DNA of 64,000 nucleotides from UBA11740 sp049273695 (GCA_049273695.1 JBASRE010000042.1:248001-312000); one strand, 5' to 3'. Counted from the first letter of the stretch, positions 35,434-44,792 are shown. Numbers and translations are program-made. The notes: generated by a model from the letters alone, not told the origin.

Positions 35434-36531
35434 ATGAATAAGAACGGCGACAACCCAAAGTCCGATCGGAAGGTGTCACAAGCCGCTAAAAACGGCGACG
35501 CCGTCAAGAAACTGCGCGTGATGGTTCTGTGTCACGAAGACCTCGTGCCCCCGGATTCGGTCGACGATCTGACGCCTAAAGAAATTGCGCCGTTCAAAAC
35601 TGAGTGGGACGTGATTTCGACGCTGAAGAAGATGGGCCACGAAGTTCTGCCGGTCGGCGTTTACAACAACCTGGGTGTTATCGGTAACGGGCTCCTCGAA
35701 TTCAAACCGCACATTGCGTTCAATCTATTGGAAGAGTTTCACGGATATCCGCTCTACGATCAGCATGTCGTCAGCTATCTCGAGCTGATGAAACAGCCCT
35801 ACACCGGTTGCAATCCGCGCGGCCTGACGATTTCACACGACAAGGCCCTCGCCAAAATGGTGCTTGCATACCATCGGATTCACGTTCCAGCCTTTGCGGT
35901 CTTTCACATGAACCGCGTAGTGAAGCGATCGAAGCGGCTGAAGTTTCCGCTGCTGGTAAAGTCGATCAGCGAAGAAGGATCCGTCGGTATCGCGCGCGCG
36001 TCGATCGTTAACGATGACGAGAAGCTTGCCGAGCGCGTCGAGTTCATCCATCGCCAGACGAAGACACATGCTATTGCTGAGCAGTACATTGCCGGACGCG
36101 AAATTTATGTCGGCGTCCTCGGCAACCAACGGCTGCAATGCTACACGCCCTGGGAATTAGTGATTGAAAAACTACCGGAGGGCGCGCCCAACATTGCGAC
36201 GTCCAAACTGAAATGGGATCCGGCTTACCAGGAAAAAGTCGGCGTGGTAACCAAGGCCGCGGACATAGATAAGAAAATGCGTGAGAAGATCGAGCGGCTC
36301 TCAAAAAAGATTTACCGCACGTTGTTTCTGAGTGGTTACGCGCGCCTGGACTATCGCGTCACTGACGCCGGCCAGATTTTCCTGCTCGAAGCAAATCCAA
36401 ATCCGCAGATCGCTTTGAACGAAGATTTCGCTGACTCAGCCCAGCACTGCGGCGTTGATTACGAGGCGCTCCTGCAAAAGATTATGGCGGCGGGACTGAG
36501 ATATCGAACGGCGCCTGAGCAGGCAAAATAG
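35434..36531 (+). CDS. D-Ala-D-Ala ligase-like ATP-grasp protein
   Basis: A 365-residue ATP-grasp enzyme. The first 25 residues are a charged extension. The N-domain has KLRVMVLCHEDLVPPDSVDD. The ATP-binding core includes KFPLLVKSISEEGSVGIARA, AEQYIAGREIYVGVLGNQRL and the metal-binding DAGQIFLLEANPNPQIALNE. This fits the D-alanine-D-alanine ligase superfamily but not the true Ddl pattern, so a different amino acid or peptide ligase is likely. It follows a metallopeptidase gene, which supports a role in ligation or cleavage of a peptide product. The substrate is unknown. Confidence 0.86.
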   Translation: MNKNGDNPKSDRKVSQAAKNGDAVKKLRVMVLCHEDLVPPDSVDDLTPKEIAPFKTEWDVISTLKKMGHEVLPVGVYNNLGVIGNGLLEFKPHIAFNLLEEFHGYPLYDQHVVSYLELMKQPYTGCNPRGLTISHDKALAKMVLAYHRIHVPAFAVFHMNRVVKRSKRLKFPLLVKSISEEGSVGIARASIVNDDEKLAERVEFIHRQTKTHAIAEQYIAGREIYVGVLGNQRLQCYTPWELVIEKLPEGAPNIATSKLKWDPAYQEKVGVVTKAADIDKKMREKIERLSKKIYRTLFLSGYARLDYRVTDAGQIFLLEANPNPQIALNEDFADSAQHCGVDYEALLQKIMAAGLRYRTAPEQAK

Positions 36532-36532
36532 A

Positions 36533-36570
36533 AAGCGCTCCGATGAACCATCGAAGCGCTTCCCGTTTTG
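36533..36570 (+). terminator. Intrinsic terminator after the ATP-grasp gene
   Basis: The sequence aagcgctccgatgaaccatc then gaagcgctt folds to a stem with AAGCGCT/AGCGCTT and GATG/CATC arms (36533-36561). It is followed by cccgttttgttt. It overlaps the stop codon by one or two bases. Confidence 0.65.
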
Positions 36571-36587
36571 TTTGAATTAGCTGACGG

Positions 36588-36950
36588 TTAACGAATCGTC
36601 GCTGACGTCACGACAACTTCGTGCATTTGGCCGTCGAAAACCAAGCCTGTGAATTCGTTGACACTGCCTGCCTGGCGCGTGCGAATTGCCGTGTACCTGG
36701 CTTTATCGCTTCGCGGTTCGAGACGGGCGGCGGTTTTGACCTGGACCTTTCCCTCTTTGAGAATGGATAGCTCGCCGGTGTCATGATTAAAACGGAATTC
36801 GTAGGTTCCCGCCTTGACCAAAGTGCCGCTCACCATCACGTCATCTGCAAACGACAGTCTGACTTTCTTGACCTTGTCTGCGAAGGCCGTAACTGTCCCG
36901 AGCGCCAAAACGATTACTGCAACGAACGACCGAAATAAATGATTTTTCAT
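36588..36950 (-). CDS. Secreted small beta protein, unknown
   Basis: A 120-residue protein starting at ATG 36950 after AGGAG; the frame opens upstream at 36980 in a less suitable place. The signal peptide is RSFVAVIVLALGTVTAFA. The mature part is beta-rich (VRLSFADDVMVSGTLVKAGT) and basic. The stretch VKAGTYEFRFNHDTGELSIL recalls small exported domains of unknown function in Acidobacteriota. No motif of known enzymes was seen. It converges with the ATP-grasp gene across the terminator. Confidence 0.7.
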   Translation of the reverse strand: MKNHLFRSFVAVIVLALGTVTAFADKVKKVRLSFADDVMVSGTLVKAGTYEFRFNHDTGELSILKEGKVQVKTAARLEPRSDKARYTAIRTRQAGSVNEFTGLVFDGQMHEVVVTSATIR

Positions 36951-37176
36951 TTTCTGATTCTCCTGTTTCTGAGACTTCAATTTGGTTCGAACAACCTGCG
37001 TCGGTCGTTCCTATGTGAAGATTGAAACGCAGTAGCGGTGTGAGAAGTTGCAAAAACTTCTTTAGATCCAACAACTTGGATGACCGATCCAGATTGCTGG
37101 AAAATTAACGCAGGCTTCACGCAATTAGGCTTTGCGCGGTGAAAAATCTGTGCAGAGTTGCGACTCCAAGATGCGC

Positions 37177-38127
37177 TCAGGGTTCCAGCCAAAGCCGAGT
37201 CATATCGCACCACAGCGCAAGGCCGCGCCATGATTTGAAGCCCGAATAAAAGCGCGCAATCTTCTTGTCGCTGGCTTTGCGGCTCTGATTCCGCAATTTT
37301 GCGAACTGCGCGCGCGTCCACGAATCCAACGCCAGTCCGTCGTAACGTCCCAGCAACTTAAGTAGATTCTCAGCGGCGTAATTGCCGACGCCTTTCACGC
37401 ACTTCAGCTCTTTCATGAATTGATCGTGTGGGAGTTCCGCGTGCAGCCAACTCTCGACTTTCAATTCGCCCGAAGCGACGCGTTCGGCCAGCTCTTTCAA
37501 GTACGGCGCGCGATAACCCGAGCGAACACGATCGCGATAAAACTTCTCAGATTGCTGAGCCATCACTTCAGGCGCGGGAAACGATTTGCGGCCGTCGTTA
37601 GCTTCGCGACCGAGTTCGTTGACGAGGCTGTTCACCATCTTTTCTGTCAGCGCCCACGAACAATTCGTAGTGCAAATCATTTTCACCAGGTCCTCGAACA
37701 CAGTCGGCGATCGCAGCAGACGACCGGCGCCTTGCGTCGCAATCCAGGCAAACTCCGGCTGTTGGGATACCGCCTCGTAAAAGAGATTCATGTCGTCGTC
37801 GAGCCGGAACATGTGCCGAACGTCGCGCACAATCTTTTCTGCCGCGCGCTTGCCGGCCGGCCGCGAGGAATTAACGAGCAACTGGGTACGCAGGCGTCTC
37901 GCCTGCCGCTCCGTCGTCAGCAGGCCGGAGGCCTGCGTACCGTTGAGCATTCCGCGTTTCGCTTCGGAGATAGTGACGGTGACCGGTTTCGCTGACCCGA
38001 GATCGATCACGCGCACGAGCGTCCATTTGTCTTCATCGAATTCGAACGGCGGCAAGGCGTACCAGCCATGGCTCATCACCGTACGCCGGAAGTTGAAATT
38101 GCTCGGAGTCGAGATCGTGATCTTCAT
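37177..38127 (-). CDS. AlkA-like DNA-3-methyladenine glycosylase
   Basis: A 316-residue base-excision enzyme of the helix-hairpin-helix GPD class. The HhH is ELKCVKGVGNYAAENLLKLL, followed by the catalytic aspartate in YDGLALDSWTRAQFAKL. The N-terminal AlkA-like part is MKITISTPSNFNFRRTVMSH, with the ATG at 38127. Longer upstream frames come from an inverted repeat and are not genuine. Residues about 63-81 (GTQASGLLTTERQARRLRT) are encoded by a 57-base ggtacgca...gcgtacc palindrome, exactly 19 codons. It falls between two beta strands of the N-domain, before the catalytic HhH part. No adjacent partner gene was identified. Confidence 0.86.
   Translation of the reverse strand: MKITISTPSNFNFRRTVMSHGWYALPPFEFDEDKWTLVRVIDLGSAKPVTVTISEAKRGMLNGTQASGLLTTERQARRLRTQLLVNSSRPAGKRAAEKIVRDVRHMFRLDDDMNLFYEAVSQQPEFAWIATQGAGRLLRSPTVFEDLVKMICTTNCSWALTEKMVNSLVNELGREANDGRKSFPAPEVMAQQSEKFYRDRVRSGYRAPYLKELAERVASGELKVESWLHAELPHDQFMKELKCVKGVGNYAAENLLKLLGRYDGLALDSWTRAQFAKLRNQSRKASDKKIARFYSGFKSWRGLALWCDMTRLWLEP
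37885..37941. repeat. ggtacgc palindromic element inside the alkA-like gene
   Basis: Begins ggtacgcaggcgtctcgcct and ends ggaggcctgcgtacc; 57 bases, exactly 19 codons, so the frame is preserved. Family members are at 17862, 22623, 46313 and 57913. Confidence 0.85.
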
Positions 38128-38254
38128 GGCTATTCCAAGGCTCCGTACCGTGCCAAAGGACACGGATGTTTGCAAGTCCGGCCATTTGGCGGTTGCTGTG
38201 AACGCGTGCGGCGTATTACCCTTTGGGCACCCCTGTAACATTTCGTTTTCATGA

Positions 38255-38316
38255 GTGGCACAGACTTCAGTCTGTGATTTCCAAGGATCGATATCACAGA
38301 CTAAAGTCTGTGCCAC
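38255..38316. repeat. gtggcacagacttcag inverted repeat (copy 1)
   Basis: Arms gtggcacagacttcagtctg and cagactaaagtctgtgccac are inverse with one mismatch; the centre is gatttccaaggatcgatatc. It lies between the alkA-like gene and the SLC13 gene. A second copy lies in frame in the argE-like gene at 47444. Confidence 0.85.
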
Positions 38317-38379
38317 TTGTTTCAAGCCCGTTCAATCGGGACGCGGACGCCCCCGCAGCCGCGCACAAGGAGTAACAAT

Positions 38380-40191
38380 TTGTTCGGACTGAACCCGCAG
38401 CAGGTTTTCTTTCTGCTTATTCTCACCGCGGCCGTCGTGCTTTTCATAACTGAGTGGATCCGATCGGATCTGGTCGCGGTCATGGTCGTCGTGGCGCTGT
38501 ACGTCACACGCGTACTCGATCCGAGAGATGCGCTCTCAGGATTCAGCAGCGAACCGGCGATCGTTGTCGCGGCCATTTTTGTTTTGAGTGCAGCGATGCA
38601 CGCAACCGGCCTCTCTGACACCATCGGTAGTTGGATCGGACGTCTCGCGGGAACGAGCCTAACACGCGCGATCGCGGTGATTATGCCGTCAGTAGCCGGG
38701 CTCTCGGCGTTTACGCATCACGTGACGACGACGGCGATGATGGTCCCGGTGACTTTGAATCTTGCGCGCGAACGAAACATCCCCGCGTCAAAACTTTTGA
38801 TGCCGATGTCGTTCGCAGCCTCACTGGGGACGGCGATCACAATCATCGGCGCGCCGGCATTCCTGATCGCCAGCACCACTTTGCAGCAATCAGGCCGCAG
38901 CGGCCTTGGCATATTTTCAATTGCGCCAATTGGGTTGTTGCTGACAGTCGTCGGCACCGTCTTCGTGCTGTTGATAGGACGGTTTCTCCTTCCGTCACGT
39001 CATGCTCCCGAGGATCGCTCAAGCCATTTTCAACTCGAAGACTATCTGAGTGAAATCATCATCAGCGATAAATCTCCGTTCCTTAAAAAGTCTGTCGCCG
39101 ACGTCGAGGCCGACGCCAAGTACCATTTCAAAGTACTCGGTCTGATTCGCAACCGACGGCGGCTTCCGGCCCCTTACAGTCAGGAGGTTCTAGCGGAAGG
39201 GGACGTCCTCGTCGTGCGCGCCCCTCCCGACGAGTTAGTCGCCATTCGCGAAGAGCCGGACCACGATCTGCATCCAGTGAAGTTGTTTGGCGGCCGAATT
39301 ACGCAGGCTAAGTCGAAGGGAAACGGCGACGATGAGGAGGACGTATTTGTCCAGGCAGTCGTGGCCCCTCGGTCAGAATTGGTTGGCCGGACGCTCAAGC
39401 AGATCGACTTTCAGCGGCGATACGGCGCGATCGTCGTAGGTTTGTGGCGCAAAGACGGCTGGCTGGATCAGGAGATTTCGAAGGTTAAGCTCAAACCGAA
39501 CGACGTTTTGGTGCTGGAAGGCGACGGAGAAGCGCTGGCCAATGTGGCGACCGATGCGGCGTTTCTGATGATGATTCCATTTCACGGGCAATCAAAGCTG
39601 AGACGACGCGGGTGGGTGGCAGGGTTAATCATGCTTGCTACGATTCTCCTGGCGGCCTTCAACTTAATGTCGATCGAAATGGCGGCACTGGGGGGCGCGG
39701 TGGCCGTCGTCCTCACGCGATGTCTGGGAGTTCGTCAGGCGTACCAGTCAATCGATTCGCGTATTTTCGTTTTCATTGCGGGCGCGATTCCGCTCGGCGT
39801 CGCGATGCAAAAGACGGGAATGGCTGGAATGTTCGCCGGTTGGCTTCAACAGGGAGTTGGCGGTTGGCCGGAGCGGGCTGTACTGCTGGTGCTGTTTGCG
39901 GTTGTGGCGGTGATTACTCAGTTCATGTCCGACGCCGCGACCACCGCGCTTTTCGCGCCGGTCGCCGTCGCTCTGGCCGAGGGATTGGGCCGCCCGCCTG
40001 AGGCCTATGTCGTTACCGTTGCCATGGCCGCGGTCGTCTCGTTCCTGACGCCAATCGGACACCACGGAAATCTTCTGGTTTACGGACCCGGGCGTTATCG
40101 CTTTGGGGATTTCGTAAAGGTCGGGACGCCGCTAACTGTGGTTGCGGCGCTCGTGGTCGTGATGTTGGCTCCAGTTCTCTGGCCGGGGTAA
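38380..40191 (+). CDS. SLC13 family permease with TrkA-C domains
   Basis: A 603-residue transporter. I place the start at TTG 38380 because AAGGAG lies 7 bases upstream; the open frame begins at 38317 inside a repeat. Ten to twelve membrane segments occur in two groups (about 8-190 and 415-600). Between them are two TrkA-C-type domains: YHFKVLGLIRNRRRLPAPYS with QEVLAEGDVLVVRAPPDEL, then VVAPRSELVGRTLKQIDFQR with KLKPNDVLVLEGDGEAL. The family motif in each half is a T-rich hairpin (AFTHHVTTTAMMVPVTLNLA, then DAATTALFAPVAVALAE). It probably moves anions such as sulfate or dicarboxylates; the exact ion is not known. Confidence 0.92.
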   Translation: MFGLNPQQVFFLLILTAAVVLFITEWIRSDLVAVMVVVALYVTRVLDPRDALSGFSSEPAIVVAAIFVLSAAMHATGLSDTIGSWIGRLAGTSLTRAIAVIMPSVAGLSAFTHHVTTTAMMVPVTLNLARERNIPASKLLMPMSFAASLGTAITIIGAPAFLIASTTLQQSGRSGLGIFSIAPIGLLLTVVGTVFVLLIGRFLLPSRHAPEDRSSHFQLEDYLSEIIISDKSPFLKKSVADVEADAKYHFKVLGLIRNRRRLPAPYSQEVLAEGDVLVVRAPPDELVAIREEPDHDLHPVKLFGGRITQAKSKGNGDDEEDVFVQAVVAPRSELVGRTLKQIDFQRRYGAIVVGLWRKDGWLDQEISKVKLKPNDVLVLEGDGEALANVATDAAFLMMIPFHGQSKLRRRGWVAGLIMLATILLAAFNLMSIEMAALGGAVAVVLTRCLGVRQAYQSIDSRIFVFIAGAIPLGVAMQKTGMAGMFAGWLQQGVGGWPERAVLLVLFAVVAVITQFMSDAATTALFAPVAVALAEGLGRPPEAYVVTVAMAAVVSFLTPIGHHGNLLVYGPGRYRFGDFVKVGTPLTVVAALVVVMLAPVLWPG

Positions 40192-40509
40192 CTCGAGCCT
40201 GTATGCGACACGTGCGGTCAAACTGCTACTTGACCGAAAAGAGTGCGAGGACTAGACTCGTAAGCACTTACCAAGATGAAAGGAAGGCTGTTCTCGTTGG
40301 TTCCTACAACACTTGGGGCTGAACGAGCGCGAAGTCAAACACCGAGACTTCCTACAGCTCAGGTGACTTAAGCACCGTTTCCGAAAAATGCTGCCGGAGC
40401 TTTCCGGTGCGCGCTCCGTCGCCCCGTGGGAAACGCCCTCGGGGCGATGTCGTGTTTACTGTCTTAAATTCCACCACCAAGAGAGTTTCGGACGGTTAGA
40501 TTGAGGCGG
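40192..40509. other. Intergenic region between convergent genes
   Basis: No gene is seen. The only clear structure is the hairpin gtcgccccg / cggggcgat (40418-40448), which lacks a T-run but lies between the convergent SLC13 and TerC genes and could act as a bidirectional barrier. A smaller ccggagctttccgg is at 40394-40407. Confidence 0.55.
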
Positions 40510-41589
40510 CTAGATTGAGGAGTCGTCGTCCTTGATTCCCAGTTTTCCAAATCCGCTGTCAGTTAACTTCGGCAGAGGCTCGGGTCTGGGCCAGATTAGC
40601 GAGGCCACTAACGACGACCCCAAAACCAGAGCGACAACGCCCAGGGCCCAAATGGTAGGGATGCCGTGGAATTCGCTGACCCGGTGACCTAGGTCTTGAA
40701 ATCCCATCGCCGACAGACCCTTTGCCGCAATCTGCGCGCCCAGCGGCAGAAGCATTTTGACGCCGATAAAACTGAGCACTGTCGCAAGGCCGACCTTCAA
40801 ATAATGAAACCTGTCGATGACGCCTTTAAGGAGGAAATAGAAGGTGCGCAGCCCAAGAATCGCGAACACGTTTGACGTGTAAACGATGAACCGATCGGTC
40901 GTCACGCCAAAGATTGCCGGAATCGAATCCAGCGCGAAGACTAGGTCAGTAAACTCGACGACAATCAACACGAGCAGCAGCAACGTTCCCACGCGTTTGC
41001 CGTTGACCACTGTGAAAAACTTTCGCCGTTCGTAGTGCCGCACGATTGGAACAAACCGTGTGACTAACTTAACCACCGCGCGATTTTCTGGTTCGATGTC
41101 GGTTTCTTCCGAGCGAAACATTTTCACGCCCGTGTACACCAGGAAAGCGCCGAAAATGTAGATTACCCAATGAAAGCGCTCGATTAGTTCACTGCCGATC
41201 AGGATCATTATGACGCGCATCACCAGCGCGCCCATCACGCCCCAGAACAGCACGCGATGCTGATACTTCGCCGGGACTTTGAAGTACGAAAAGATCAGTA
41301 CAAAGACGAACAGGTTATCGACCGATAGCGACAGCTCGATCAGATAACCCGTTAGAAATTCGATCGCCTTCTGATTTCGGGCTTCGCCAAACAATTCCCA
41401 GCCTAACGGCCCAAACAACAAAGCCGCGAAGATGAGCGCGAGCGTCACCCAGACGGCGCTCCAAATTGACGCATCCTTGTAACTGACTTCGTGAGGCTTA
41501 CGGTTAAAGACGCCGAGGTCGATTGCCAGCATCAAAAGGACAAAAAGGCAGAATCCAATCCATGCCAGGGTAGAAACAGCAATTTGCAT
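40510..41589 (-). CDS. TerC/Alx family membrane protein
   Basis: A 359-residue integral membrane protein. The ATG at 41589 is chosen because it puts the first membrane segment at the start; an ATG at 41625 adds 12 residues. The family core is WSAVWVTLALIFAALLFG, YLIELSLSVDNLFVFVLIFS, EFTDLVFALDSIPAIFGVTT and FAILGLRTFYFLLKGVIDRF. The acidic residues in the membrane segments (SVDN, LDSIPA) are conserved in TerC. It is expected in metal export or resistance, for example manganese. No yybP-ykoY riboswitch was recognised upstream. Confidence 0.92.
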   Translation of the reverse strand: MQIAVSTLAWIGFCLFVLLMLAIDLGVFNRKPHEVSYKDASIWSAVWVTLALIFAALLFGPLGWELFGEARNQKAIEFLTGYLIELSLSVDNLFVFVLIFSYFKVPAKYQHRVLFWGVMGALVMRVIMILIGSELIERFHWVIYIFGAFLVYTGVKMFRSEETDIEPENRAVVKLVTRFVPIVRHYERRKFFTVVNGKRVGTLLLLVLIVVEFTDLVFALDSIPAIFGVTTDRFIVYTSNVFAILGLRTFYFLLKGVIDRFHYLKVGLATVLSFIGVKMLLPLGAQIAAKGLSAMGFQDLGHRVSEFHGIPTIWALGVVALVLGSSLVASLIWPRPEPLPKLTDSGFGKLGIKDDDSSI

Positions 41590-41714
41590 CGATGCGGATA
41601 AAATATCATTCGCATGTCCGCGCACGCAAAAACCGAATCGGGCGTTCGCAAGTTGCAGCCCGATGTTCTCTCCTTTAGAATTCGACGTTTCATCACTACG
41701 GAGAAGTCTTATCT

Positions 41715-43742
41715 ATGCTTAAACAACTCAGCCGGCTCGAGCGCACGCGCAACATCCTGATTCTCGCTTTTGTGGCGCTGATGGCGGTCAGCCTTGTTCT
41801 GTTTTTCCGGCCCGGCGGCGGCGCGGCTCGCGTCGATCCAACGAAGAGCACCGAAGTCCTGGCCGTGGTCGGTGGCGAGGAAATCACAGTCGGCGATTTC
41901 ACGTTGCAGAAACAGAACCTTCAGCAGCAATTCGCACGTTTCGGCAACCAGGTAAGTCTGGCTCGCATGGGCTACAGCGATGAAAAGATTCTCGACAGCT
42001 TGATCGCGAGCCGCGTAACTGCGCAGGAAGCCGAGCGACTCGGACTCGGCGCTTCTGAATCCGAGGTCAAAGAGCGTGTCGCGGATATGTTCCGCGATCC
42101 GTCCGGAAAATTTCTGTTGGTGGACGCTTCCGGAAAGTTCGACCTGGCCAAGTACCGGGAGCGCGTCGGTGATGAAGTCGCATTCGAACGCGGAGTGGCC
42201 CGGGACATCGCGCGCGAGAAGCTGGAAGCTTTCGTCACTGCCGGCGTCACAGTTTCAGAAGACGAGGTACGCGAAGAGTACAAACGAAAGAATTCATCTC
42301 TCGATCTGACTTACGTCTCAGTTTCAATCGCGAAGCTGGCTGAGAAGATGCAGCCCGCCGAGCAGGAATTGAAGGACTACTACGAAAAGCACAAGACGGA
42401 ATATCGCATCGACGTGCCGCAGAAAAAGATTCGCTACCTGTTCCTCGATCAAAACAAAGCCGGCGCTAAAGTTCAGGTCAGTGACGACGAACTGCGCGAA
42501 GAATTCCAGAACGTGAAACCGGAATTCAAGATCGCTGGAGTCAAAGCGCAGCAGATCGTTTTGCGCGTTGTCCGCGCAGATCTCGATGCTGAGGTGCAGA
42601 AGAAAGCCAACGAGCTGGTGGCGAAGGCCCGCGGCCAGGCGGGCACTGCGACCGAAGAGGCCTTTGCCGAACTCGCCAAAGGGAACTCAGAAGATGCTGC
42701 GACCGCGAAGAACGGCGGCCGTGTCGCGGGACTTGTGAAGAAGAGCACCACCAACCCGGACGATCCATTCCAGAAGACGCTGGAGATGGAGCCCGGGCAA
42801 GTGACCAATCCGATCAAATACAAGAACGCTTATTACATCTTGCGTCGCGGTGACTCAGTCCCGAAAACTTTCGAGATGGCGAAACCTGAATTACTGGTTT
42901 CGGCCCGCAATAACCGCGGATACAAGATCGCGCAGGGCATCGCTCAGAAGGCGCAGGATCGTTTAAAGGGAACCAAAGATGTGCAGAAGGTGGCGCAGGA
43001 ATTTGCCGCCGAAGCGAACATGAGTCCGGCCGATATGGTCCGCGAAACGCCGTTCGTCAAACCAGGTGACAACGTGCCGAACATCGGCAGCTCGCAACAG
43101 TTCGAGGACGGCATCGCGCCGCTGAACAATCCGAACGATGTGGGCGAGCGCACGCCAATCAAGGATGGGTTTGCGGTCCCGATGCTCGTCGAGAAACGCG
43201 ACCCGCGCATCCCGGGGTACGACGAAGTAAAAGACAGAGTCACCAGCTCGGTGAAACAGGAGAAGGCGAAGTCGCAGCTCGAGCAAACCGCGAAGGACAT
43301 CATCGCCAACGCGAAGACTCCCGCGGATCTGAAAGCGGCGGCGGAAAAGTACGGCCTGGAAGCGAAGGCCGAAGCTAATTACAAAATCGGCACGGCGCTC
43401 GCCGATCTCGGCTCGAGCACGATCCTCGATCAGCCGCTGGACAAAGCCAAGACGGGCGAAGTGATATCGCCGGCGATTTTTCTCAACGAGAATTATCTGG
43501 TGATAGGAGTGACGAAGCGCACAGAAGCCGACATGGCCGAGTTTACCAAGCAGCGCGACACGTTGATGGAGACTGCGCAGAGTGACCGCAAGAACCAGGT
43601 TTTCGAAGACTATCTGGCCAGCGTTCAGCAGCGGATGAAACAGGACGGCGACATCAAGGTGTACGCCGAAGTGCTCGCTCAGTATCAGGAGGCCCAGCCC
43701 GACATCAGCTTGCCGACGCGTCCGCAGATTCCTGCGCAGTAG
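41715..43742 (+). CDS. PpiD/SurA-like peptidylprolyl isomerase
   Basis: A 675-residue periplasmic folding factor anchored by a membrane segment near residues 13-32 (ILILAFVALMAVSLVLFFRP). A SurA_N-like helical region follows (KILDSLIASRVTAQEAERLG). The parvulin-type PPIase domain is about 275-370 (GTATEEAFAELAKGNSEDAA and KYKNAYYILRRGDSVPK). The rest is helical, with a second isomerase-like portion after about 430. It is expected to assist outer-membrane or secreted proteins. Its 3' end overlaps the convergent radical SAM gene by 38 bases. Confidence 0.9.
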   Translation: MLKQLSRLERTRNILILAFVALMAVSLVLFFRPGGGAARVDPTKSTEVLAVVGGEEITVGDFTLQKQNLQQQFARFGNQVSLARMGYSDEKILDSLIASRVTAQEAERLGLGASESEVKERVADMFRDPSGKFLLVDASGKFDLAKYRERVGDEVAFERGVARDIAREKLEAFVTAGVTVSEDEVREEYKRKNSSLDLTYVSVSIAKLAEKMQPAEQELKDYYEKHKTEYRIDVPQKKIRYLFLDQNKAGAKVQVSDDELREEFQNVKPEFKIAGVKAQQIVLRVVRADLDAEVQKKANELVAKARGQAGTATEEAFAELAKGNSEDAATAKNGGRVAGLVKKSTTNPDDPFQKTLEMEPGQVTNPIKYKNAYYILRRGDSVPKTFEMAKPELLVSARNNRGYKIAQGIAQKAQDRLKGTKDVQKVAQEFAAEANMSPADMVRETPFVKPGDNVPNIGSSQQFEDGIAPLNNPNDVGERTPIKDGFAVPMLVEKRDPRIPGYDEVKDRVTSSVKQEKAKSQLEQTAKDIIANAKTPADLKAAAEKYGLEAKAEANYKIGTALADLGSSTILDQPLDKAKTGEVISPAIFLNENYLVIGVTKRTEADMAEFTKQRDTLMETAQSDRKNQVFEDYLASVQQRMKQDGDIKVYAEVLAQYQEAQPDISLPTRPQIPAQ

Positions 43743-44781
43743 GCGCGAAGTCGCGGACGTCGTGGAACGGCGTCTCTGGGTCTGAAAAGTCCGGCCGGTA
43801 GTAAAACGCAGAGCCGTCGTACTCCTGCATCCAGCCGTTTTCCATTCCAAATTCATCGAGAGCCGCAGTGGCGCGCAGCCATTCTGATTCGCTGATGCGT
43901 CGTGAGAGCAGCGTGTAACGCGGGTTGGTGCCCGCAACATTCGTCGGGTAGTACTGGGCCATCAAAGAAACCGCGACGCGTGGGCTGAGTTCATCGCGAA
44001 TCCACTGAAGTGATTCGCGCAATCCGCCCAGGTCATTGGGCAAGACGAGTAAGCGAATGACGAGACCTCGCTTCAACAAACCAGCTTCGTCGAAAACCAT
44101 CTCATCACCCGTTTGGCGAAACATCTCTTTGAGAGCGGCGCGCGAAACTGACGCGTAGCTGCGGACCTTTGAATACAAGAACCCCGCTTCGTCTTCAGCG
44201 TATTTCAAATCAGGCAGATAAACATCGACGATGCCTGCGAGCAATCGCAGCACCTCAACCGAATCGTACGCGTTGGTGTTGTAAACGATTGGCAAGCGCA
44301 AACCTTTTTCCGCCGCAAGCAAAATCGCGCGCGCCATCTGCGGCGCGAAGTGTGTCGGCGAAACGAAGTTGAGGTTGTGACAACCGCGCGCTTGCAGCTC
44401 GAGCATCATCTCGGCGAGACGCTCGTGCGTCACTTCGTTCTTGATTTGCTCTTTGTGTGTTTGCGAAATCTGATAATTCTGGCAATAGACACAGCGCAGG
44501 TTGCAGTTGCCGAAAAAGATATTTCCGGCCCCGCGGGTGCCGGTCAGCGGCGGCTCTTCACCAAAGTGCGCGGTGTAAGAAGAGACGATGGGAAGACGGC
44601 CTGAGTAGCATCTCGCCAACTCGTCTTTCAGTCTGTTGTTGCCACAATCCAGCGGACAGACGGTGCAACGCGAGAGGAGCGTTTCCAGTGCCTCGACACG
44701 ACGCACCAGTCCGCCCGTGCGTACCAAGCTGGAGTAGCCGGGTTCAAATAGTTCCCGTTCAAGTAATTGGCTGGTCTTCAT
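43705..44781 (-). CDS. PflX-like radical SAM protein
   Basis: A 358-residue radical SAM protein of the PflA-like, COG1313 kind. The cluster motif is GNCNLRCVYCQNYQISQ (CxxxCxxC). A cysteine-bearing N-terminal CTVCPLDCGNNR and the late LVLPNDLGGLRESLQWIRDE are family-typical. I take ATG 44781 as the start because the earlier ATG at 44820 would encode EPAAQAL from a perfect palindrome (gagcctgcgccgcaggctc). The role is unknown; activation of another enzyme is possible. Confidence 0.87.
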   Translation of the reverse strand: MKTSQLLERELFEPGYSSLVRTGGLVRRVEALETLLSRCTVCPLDCGNNRLKDELARCYSGRLPIVSSYTAHFGEEPPLTGTRGAGNIFFGNCNLRCVYCQNYQISQTHKEQIKNEVTHERLAEMMLELQARGCHNLNFVSPTHFAPQMARAILLAAEKGLRLPIVYNTNAYDSVEVLRLLAGIVDVYLPDLKYAEDEAGFLYSKVRSYASVSRAALKEMFRQTGDEMVFDEAGLLKRGLVIRLLVLPNDLGGLRESLQWIRDELSPRVAVSLMAQYYPTNVAGTNPRYTLLSRRISESEWLRATAALDEFGMENGWMQEYDGSAFYYRPDFSDPETPFHDVRDFAPTAQESADASAS

Positions 44782-44792
44782 GACTAACTTTA

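Noticed and set aside
37177..38325. A longer alkA-like protein starting at 38325 with CDIDPWKSQTEVCAT
   Set aside because: The extra N-terminus is read from the gtggcacagacttcag inverted repeat and the gap. The family start is MKITIS at 38127.
41590..41714. yybP-ykoY manganese riboswitch upstream of TerC
   Set aside because: The conserved internal-loop sequences of that class were not found in the short 5' region.
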